A DNA stretch of 64,000 nucleotides, from NCBI GenBank assembly GCA_966674685.1, contig CBKWJC010000008.1, forward strand, positions 43,693-107,692, in the 5' to 3' direction. Below the pieces are notes generated by a model. It ran no database searches. It saw nothing but the letters and a program-made list of their open reading frames with translations, and was not told the DNA's origin. A program made the translations under genes and the position numbers. Position 1 is the stretch's first letter. Each line of letters begins with the position of its first letter. Shown here one piece after another: positions 59,632 through 64,000 of this stretch. The DNA comes from Thainema sp966674685 (GTDB taxonomy: Bacteria; Cyanobacteriota; Cyanobacteriia; Phormidesmidales; Phormidesmidaceae).

Positions 59632-61110
59632 CTAGTCAAAAATACCGAATAGTCTAGCCGGAATCGAAAATATAGATAGCACTCTGCTTAGGGGAGCAAC
59701 AACTGTATCTAATGTATCTGCGATACTAGCCGATGTAGATCGCTTCACAATGATAATGTCGTTGTTACGCAATAATGGATTCATTTCTTCATCAATTCCT
59801 TCAGAGAAGTCTATTGATACAGAGTTACGAGATGCAGTACCGTCTGGATTTAGTCGGATTAATTCAACCACTCCTCTACTCGCTCGATTGTTAAATCCTC
59901 CTGCCGCCAGTATACCCTGACTGAGCGGTGTGTTAGGCGATACTTCAACGACACCAGGACTCGCGACTTCTCCAACAACATTGATTCTGATCGTATCGGG
60001 TGAGAAGCTAGCTGCTGCAACTTCAGTAATTTCTTCTGGTAAAAAGGTTTCGGCTTGAGGAACAGAAACTGTGTCTCCTTCCTGTAAAGCAATGTCTTCT
60101 GTAATACTTCCATCCTTTAACAATTGCCAGAGATTGACATTAATAATCTGTTCTTCACCGTTACGTGTTCTACGACGCACCTGAATGTCACGAATATTTG
60201 CATCAGGCTTAATGCCACCAGCAACTTGAATTGCTCGGGTTACGGTCGGTGGGGTAACAGAACCACTACTTCCGCCTGGAACACCTGCTTCCCCAGTACG
60301 AGCCGTGCCTGTAACCGTGTAAGGGCCAGGTCGAAACACTTCCCCAACAACAGCAATATTCAGTGGGCGACTTTCATCTGCTGCAAAACTAGCAGCAGCT
60401 AATTGTAAAGACTCTTGAGGATTAAAGCTTTCTTGTGTAGGGATAACTATCGTGTCTCCATCCCGCAGCGACATATTGTATTGAAGATCACCCGTTTCCA
60501 AAAACTGCCATAGATCAGACACGATTGTTTGCTGAGTTCCTAGTCCTGTCTGCCTCTGAATAACAACCTGACGTAAATCAGCTGATTGTGTTACTCCTCC
60601 AGCAGCTTCTAAAGCGCTTACTAAGGAAGGAAACTGGGTTCCTTCCCGTTGTAAGATATATGCTCCTGGATGAGTAACTTCACCTGCTATACCAATCCTT
60701 AAAGGACGAGGGCTAACTAAAAGCAGATTAATAATAGGTCTACGAAGCCTTGTAGAGTACGCTTGGGAAATAGCTTCTTGTGCTTGCACTAATGTCAGCC
60801 CCGCTACAGAAACTTGGCCAACCATTGGAAGGCTCAACGTACCATTGACCAAAACTTCATAGTCTCCACTATATTCAGGAAGACGAAAGACATCTATTTG
60901 TACCTGATCGCCAGCACCTAGAACATAGCCATCGTCAGATAGCTGACTATTCAGAGGCTGATAAATCTGTGCAGAATCATTCGTTATTGAAGGTTGAGCA
61001 GGAGTTTGAGCTGCCACTGAAGCTGCATCAGATATTAGGAGTATCACAAATAGGCAACCAAGAGTTGGCGGCAGCATTTGTAAGCAAAGAGAGGCTCTTA
61101 GTGAGGTCAT
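59632..61110 (-). CDS. Polysaccharide export outer-membrane protein (Wza-like, SLBB)
   Basis: 492 residues. A signal peptide (hydrophobic about 10-32, cleavage near A-Q-T-P) lacks a lipobox Cys, unlike E. coli Wza. The Poly_export motif Y-V-L-G-A-G-D-Q-V-Q-I-D-V and V-N-G-T-L-S-L-P-M-V-G are at about 63-100. Three SLBB-type repeats follow, each with I-A-G-E-V / V-V-G-E-V-F-R-P-G-P-Y and ending V-I-P-T-Q or V-S-V-P-Q. It forms the exit channel in the outer membrane. Its gene comes first in a minus-strand block with the Wzc-like kinase and the DUF218 protein. Confidence 0.93.
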   Translation of the reverse strand: MTSLRASLCLQMLPPTLGCLFVILLISDAASVAAQTPAQPSITNDSAQIYQPLNSQLSDDGYVLGAGDQVQIDVFRLPEYSGDYEVLVNGTLSLPMVGQVSVAGLTLVQAQEAISQAYSTRLRRPIINLLLVSPRPLRIGIAGEVTHPGAYILQREGTQFPSLVSALEAAGGVTQSADLRQVVIQRQTGLGTQQTIVSDLWQFLETGDLQYNMSLRDGDTIVIPTQESFNPQESLQLAAASFAADESRPLNIAVVGEVFRPGPYTVTGTARTGEAGVPGGSSGSVTPPTVTRAIQVAGGIKPDANIRDIQVRRRTRNGEEQIINVNLWQLLKDGSITEDIALQEGDTVSVPQAETFLPEEITEVAAASFSPDTIRINVVGEVASPGVVEVSPNTPLSQGILAAGGFNNRASRGVVELIRLNPDGTASRNSVSIDFSEGIDEEMNPLLRNNDIIIVKRSTSASIADTLDTVVAPLSRVLSIFSIPARLFGIFD

Positions 61111-61667
61111 AACTATAACGCAATGATCTATATAGATGTGTCGTAAGGTTGATGAACCCAGAAATCATAGAAGTCGCCCAAGCATGTGTAACAGTAACGG
61201 TAGACTTACTGTGGGAGCTTCAAAAACGATCATTTTTGCCTATATTAGCCAAAAACTTATGCAGGAGGAAACTAACAAACGTAAAAGCCATATAATGTCA
61301 TGTAATGTCCTTGCTATATGAATTTTTTATGAATGTCGTTCTGAATCAATCAAGTGGTTAGATTGTTCACAGTTTAAATTTAGGGATAAGTCCTATAATC
61401 AACTCAATCAAAGCCAGAACAACTGGTGGCAGCAGCGGTACAGACAAGCGCAAGTAACTACATATCAATAAATGCATCACCCCACAAACTGGGGGTGCAA
61501 GGGAGAGTCACCCTCTGCTTCTTTATAAATGCACTAAATTATGACAACCTACTGCTACTCTTTTGGTCTTGCTTGTAGATTTCGTATGGCTCTCATAATT
61601 TAGGATTTCAACAAATTCAAAAACATTATCAATATTTTCATTCTAAAGATTCAACTTCAGCATAGTT
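61111..61667. other. Spacer between the EPS export block and a Ser/Thr kinase gene
   Basis: No gene is supported. A small stem CACCCC/GGGGTG (61478-61483, 61492-61497) lies in a region of mixed composition. Divergent promoters are expected here. Confidence 0.35.
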
Positions 61668-63431
61668 ATGAGCAATCTTTTGAATTTTTCTCAATATGGA
61701 TACAGCATAGAGAAGGAGCTAGGCTCCAATAGAGCTGGTGGTCGAGTCACTTACTTAGCAACGAACATTAGCATTAACCAACAAGTTGTTATCAAGCAGT
61801 TCCAGTTTGCCCGGTCTGGCTCCGACTGGTCTGATTATGACGCTCATCAGCGCGAAGTTGAAGTATTACGAAATTTAGATCATCCAGGTATTCCACGTTA
61901 TTTGGATTCTTTTCAAACGGCTGATGGATTTTGTATTGTTCAGGAATATAAAGCGGCTGAATCGTTGGCAGTAAGTCGCAGTTTTCATCCTGAAGAGTTG
62001 AGAATAATTGCTGTCAAGGTGCTTGAAATTTTAGCCTACTTGCAAAATCGCATCCCACCCATTGTTCATAGAGATCTCAAGCCTGACAATGTTTTGGTAG
62101 ATGAAAATCTTAATGTCTTTCTAGTTGATTTTGGCTTTGCCCGAGTTGGTGATGGAGAGGTTGGTGTCAGCAGCGTCGTCAAAGGGACATTAGGATTTAT
62201 GCCCCCAGAGCAGTTGTTTAATCGGCAATTAACAGAAGCATCCGACCTATATGGATTAGGAATGACTCTAATTTGTTTACTGACACATACGAGAACAGAT
62301 GATATTGGTACGTTGGTGGACATTAGCTATAGGGTCAAGTTTAAGCACTTAGTTCCTAAGTTAAGCTTCCCTTGGGTAAAGTGGTTGGAGAAAATGGTAG
62401 AACCCCGAGTTACAGACCGCTTTTTGAATGCTCGGGAAGCACTCAAGGCGCTACCGACTTCACCTTTACATCCACCCGAAGTACGGCTGAGCCATTCTGA
62501 ACTTCATTTACACGCGACGCGAATCAATCAGATCTTGACCCACTCCATAGAAATTACCAACTTTGTGCCGGAGGTGGTTTTAACCGCAAGATGGAAAGTT
62601 CAGAAGCATCCTAATGATCCGCTGAGCAATGATGGAAGCCATACTTGGATTCATATTGATCCACAAAAGTTTGAGGAGAATCGGGCGCAATGCTGTATTG
62701 AAGTTGATACGAGAAAGCTTATGGCTGGCGAGACATATAGTCGAACATTAGTATTGGATACCAATGCTTTTCCACAGACCTATACGGTTCGTCTTCAAGT
62801 TCATACTGCCCGTATTCCTATTCGGTCGATGAAAAATTTTATTCTGCCGCTATGTAAGTTGTTTATTTCCGTCTTGGTTGGAGGACATTTGCTGTTATGG
62901 ATTGCTTTACCTAAAACTTTGGTATTTAGCCAGCCCGGAGTAATTAGTGCAGGACTGTCTTTAGGGGCAATTACTGGTCTTCAAGGAGCGGCTTGGACAC
63001 TTAAAAGCGCAGGAGCAATAGATGGCTCAAACTTGACAGCTATTACAACCGCTTGTTTGGGTTTTCCCAGCTTAATCGGTATATGGTTATTTTTGGATCA
63101 GCTATTTGGATCTTGGGATATGATTTTCTACGGATTAACCATTGGGGTATTTGGTGGTTGGTTATTAGGTTTAGTGACGGGGCTAACTGTAGAACACTTA
63201 TTGAAAGAACAGATCCTCAGAAAAAATGCGATCGCACTTGTTTTGCTAACAAGTTTTTTGTCTATTGGCTTAGCGATAGGATTAGTTACTAGATTTAGTT
63301 CTCCGTTAATTCTGCTGGCAACAGCTATTTTGTCTATTGCTTTAGGTTCTCTTCTCGTTAATGCTTCTCTCGATCATACAAAGCGAATTGCTTATTACCG
63401 AAGACTAGAGAGAAATCGCATTCGTCCCTGA
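61668..63431 (+). CDS. Serine/threonine protein kinase with C-terminal membrane domain
   Basis: 587 residues. Kinase domain about 15-265: glycine loop L-G-S-N-R-A-G-G-R-V, K43 (V-I-K), catalytic loop H-R-D-L-K-P-D-N (D136, N141), D-F-G at 154-156, activation segment G-T-L-G-F-M-P-P-E-Q. A soluble beta-rich region about 275-385 follows (L-T-A-R-W-K-V), with W-I-H-I-D-P and Y-T-V-R-L-Q. At least five membrane helices occupy about 395-575. The active-site set is complete, so it should be catalytic. The membrane part has no known sensor name. Common in large-genome cyanobacteria; target unknown. Confidence 0.92.
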   Translation: MSNLLNFSQYGYSIEKELGSNRAGGRVTYLATNISINQQVVIKQFQFARSGSDWSDYDAHQREVEVLRNLDHPGIPRYLDSFQTADGFCIVQEYKAAESLAVSRSFHPEELRIIAVKVLEILAYLQNRIPPIVHRDLKPDNVLVDENLNVFLVDFGFARVGDGEVGVSSVVKGTLGFMPPEQLFNRQLTEASDLYGLGMTLICLLTHTRTDDIGTLVDISYRVKFKHLVPKLSFPWVKWLEKMVEPRVTDRFLNAREALKALPTSPLHPPEVRLSHSELHLHATRINQILTHSIEITNFVPEVVLTARWKVQKHPNDPLSNDGSHTWIHIDPQKFEENRAQCCIEVDTRKLMAGETYSRTLVLDTNAFPQTYTVRLQVHTARIPIRSMKNFILPLCKLFISVLVGGHLLLWIALPKTLVFSQPGVISAGLSLGAITGLQGAAWTLKSAGAIDGSNLTAITTACLGFPSLIGIWLFLDQLFGSWDMIFYGLTIGVFGGWLLGLVTGLTVEHLLKEQILRKNAIALVLLTSFLSIGLAIGLVTRFSSPLILLATAILSIALGSLLVNASLDHTKRIAYYRRLERNRIRP

Positions 63432-63511
63432 TATGCAATTAAACAGCTATTCAAATAGCTTTAGCTTTCTTAAGATACCATATCAACTGAAATATAGAGC
63501 GAACAGCAAGT

Positions 63512-63530
63512 AGCCCTTTACTAAAGGGAT
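63512..63530 (+). terminator. Weak palindrome downstream of the kinase gene
   Basis: CCCTTTA and TAAAGGG (63514-63528) face each other about 83 nt past the kinase stop. Short loop and no T-run; weak. Confidence 0.3.
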
Positions 63531-63540
63531 GAACCCCATT

Positions 63541-64000
63541 TATAGCTGTATTCACTGATGTTAGGACATAAGCTAGAGGTAACCTTCTCGTCTGTGTGTG
63601 GTGGTTATGGCGAAACCCTATAGTAATGATTTTCGGCGCAAAGTGATTGAAGCCATCGAATTAGACGGCCTTAAGAAAAGTGAGGCCAGCCAACTGTTTC
63701 GCATCAGCCGCAATACGAGTAACTTGTGGTTGATGCTCAAAGCTGAAACCGGAGATGTGAGTCCGAAAACGAGAGTCGTCTCGGCGAGCAGCAGCAAAAT
63801 TGGGGACTGGTCGAGGTTTCAAGAGTTTGTCAAAGCTCATAGTGATAAAACCCAGAGCGAACTAGCCGAGCTTTGGGAGGGGGACATCAGCCAACCCACG
63901 ATTTCCAGGGCACTACAAACCATCCGACATTCTCGTAAAAAAAAACGTAATTGCTCAACTGGGTTGACCGAAGCACAGCTTTAGCAGAAGATGATAAGCT
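63541..64000 (+). mobile_element. Start of an IS630-family insertion sequence (cut by the window end)
   Basis: The leader TGTTAGGACATAAGC and the transposase frame that follows are typical of the left end of cyanobacterial IS630 elements. The right end is beyond the window. The exact left terminal repeat cannot be fixed from one end. Confidence 0.55.
63607..63984 (+). CDS. IS630-family transposase N-terminal part (orfA), ends after an A9 tract
   Basis: 125 residues from ATG 63607 (a GTG at 63598 is in frame). K-P-Y-S-N-D-F-R-R-K-V-I-E-A-I, L-K-K-S-E-A-S-Q-L-F and S-Q-P-T-I-S-R-A-L are the helix-turn-helix part of IS630-type transposases. It reaches R-K-K-K at A9 (63937-63945), where a frameshift normally joins orfB, but here the next codons do not match the expected K-T-Y-G-Y start of orfB and both alternative frames stop within 30 bases. 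The catalytic DDE part is therefore not in frame in this window. Confidence 0.8.
   Translation: MAKPYSNDFRRKVIEAIELDGLKKSEASQLFRISRNTSNLWLMLKAETGDVSPKTRVVSASSSKIGDWSRFQEFVKAHSDKTQSELAELWEGDISQPTISRALQTIRHSRKKKRNCSTGLTEAQL

Overview
The window is cyanobacterial chromosome. Direct signs are a photosystem II D1 gene (psbA), a bilin-pathway heme oxygenase, an RppA/RppB-type two-component pair, a DUF1830 protein, an ethylene-receptor-type histidine kinase, and the palindrome GCGATCGC (HIP1) scattered at high density through genes and spacers. Gene order (gyrB, dnaA, icd, psbA and EPS genes dispersed among many signalling genes) and the number of short repeats fit a filamentous or Leptolyngbya-like cyanobacterium, but the species cannot be named from the sequence alone.

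Layout. 1-3.6 kb: partial DUF1206 membrane protein, a short-chain dehydrogenase, nadC and a sugar-1-phosphate transferase, all on the minus strand. 4.2-10 kb: one giant minus-strand gene (about 1,920 residues) joining a coiled-coil head, a very long acidic low-complexity region and a C-terminal Hsp70/actin-fold ATPase. 10.5-15.4 kb: plus-strand stress/signalling run of Crp-family regulator, universal stress protein, MscS channel and sensor kinase. 15.5-19.7 kb: a huge multi-pass membrane protein of unknown function. 20-25 kb: Tat-exported FAD/Rieske oxidoreductase, YlxR, a second Crp-family regulator, a lone receiver and a chemoreceptor. 25.2-30.7 kb: miaA, gyrB, PAS/GAF histidine kinase. 31.4-37.2 kb: ethylene-receptor-like kinase, heme oxygenase, flavin reductase and an NCS1 nucleobase transporter. 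37.6-44.5 kb: a proline-rich membrane protein, mannose-1-phosphate guanylyltransferase, an LCP cell-wall ligase and small partner, a solute-binding lipoprotein and purT. 44.8-50.1 kb: two tiny convergent genes, psbA, a HIT protein, a small lipoprotein, rppA-rppB and tRNA-Ala(CGC). 50.4-56.1 kb: icd, dnaA and small genes including DUF1830. 56.4-61.1 kb: exopolysaccharide export block (zinc-ribbon/DUF218 protein, Wzc-like tyrosine kinase, Wza-like outer-membrane exporter). 61.6-64 kb: a membrane-anchored Ser/Thr kinase and the first part of an IS630-type transposase that breaks off after an A9 tract.

How genes connect. The sugar transferase, ManC, the LCP ligase and the Wza/Wzc block form a dispersed surface-polysaccharide pathway. 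Four histidine kinases, two response regulators, two Crp-family regulators, a chemoreceptor and a Ser/Thr kinase make this a signalling-rich segment. Most convergent gene pairs share strong bidirectional hairpin terminators.

No CRISPR array, prophage or integrated plasmid is visible. The most distinctive items are the giant Hsp70-like protein, the ethylene-receptor kinase with all seven ligand-pocket residues conserved, the zinc-ribbon/DUF218 fusion beside the EPS export genes, and several families of small interspersed repeats. One of these abuts a stop codon, another supplies the last codons of miaA, and a purine-rich one sits in frame inside a membrane protein. I did not find a convincing wholly new system; the candidates are listed with tests.
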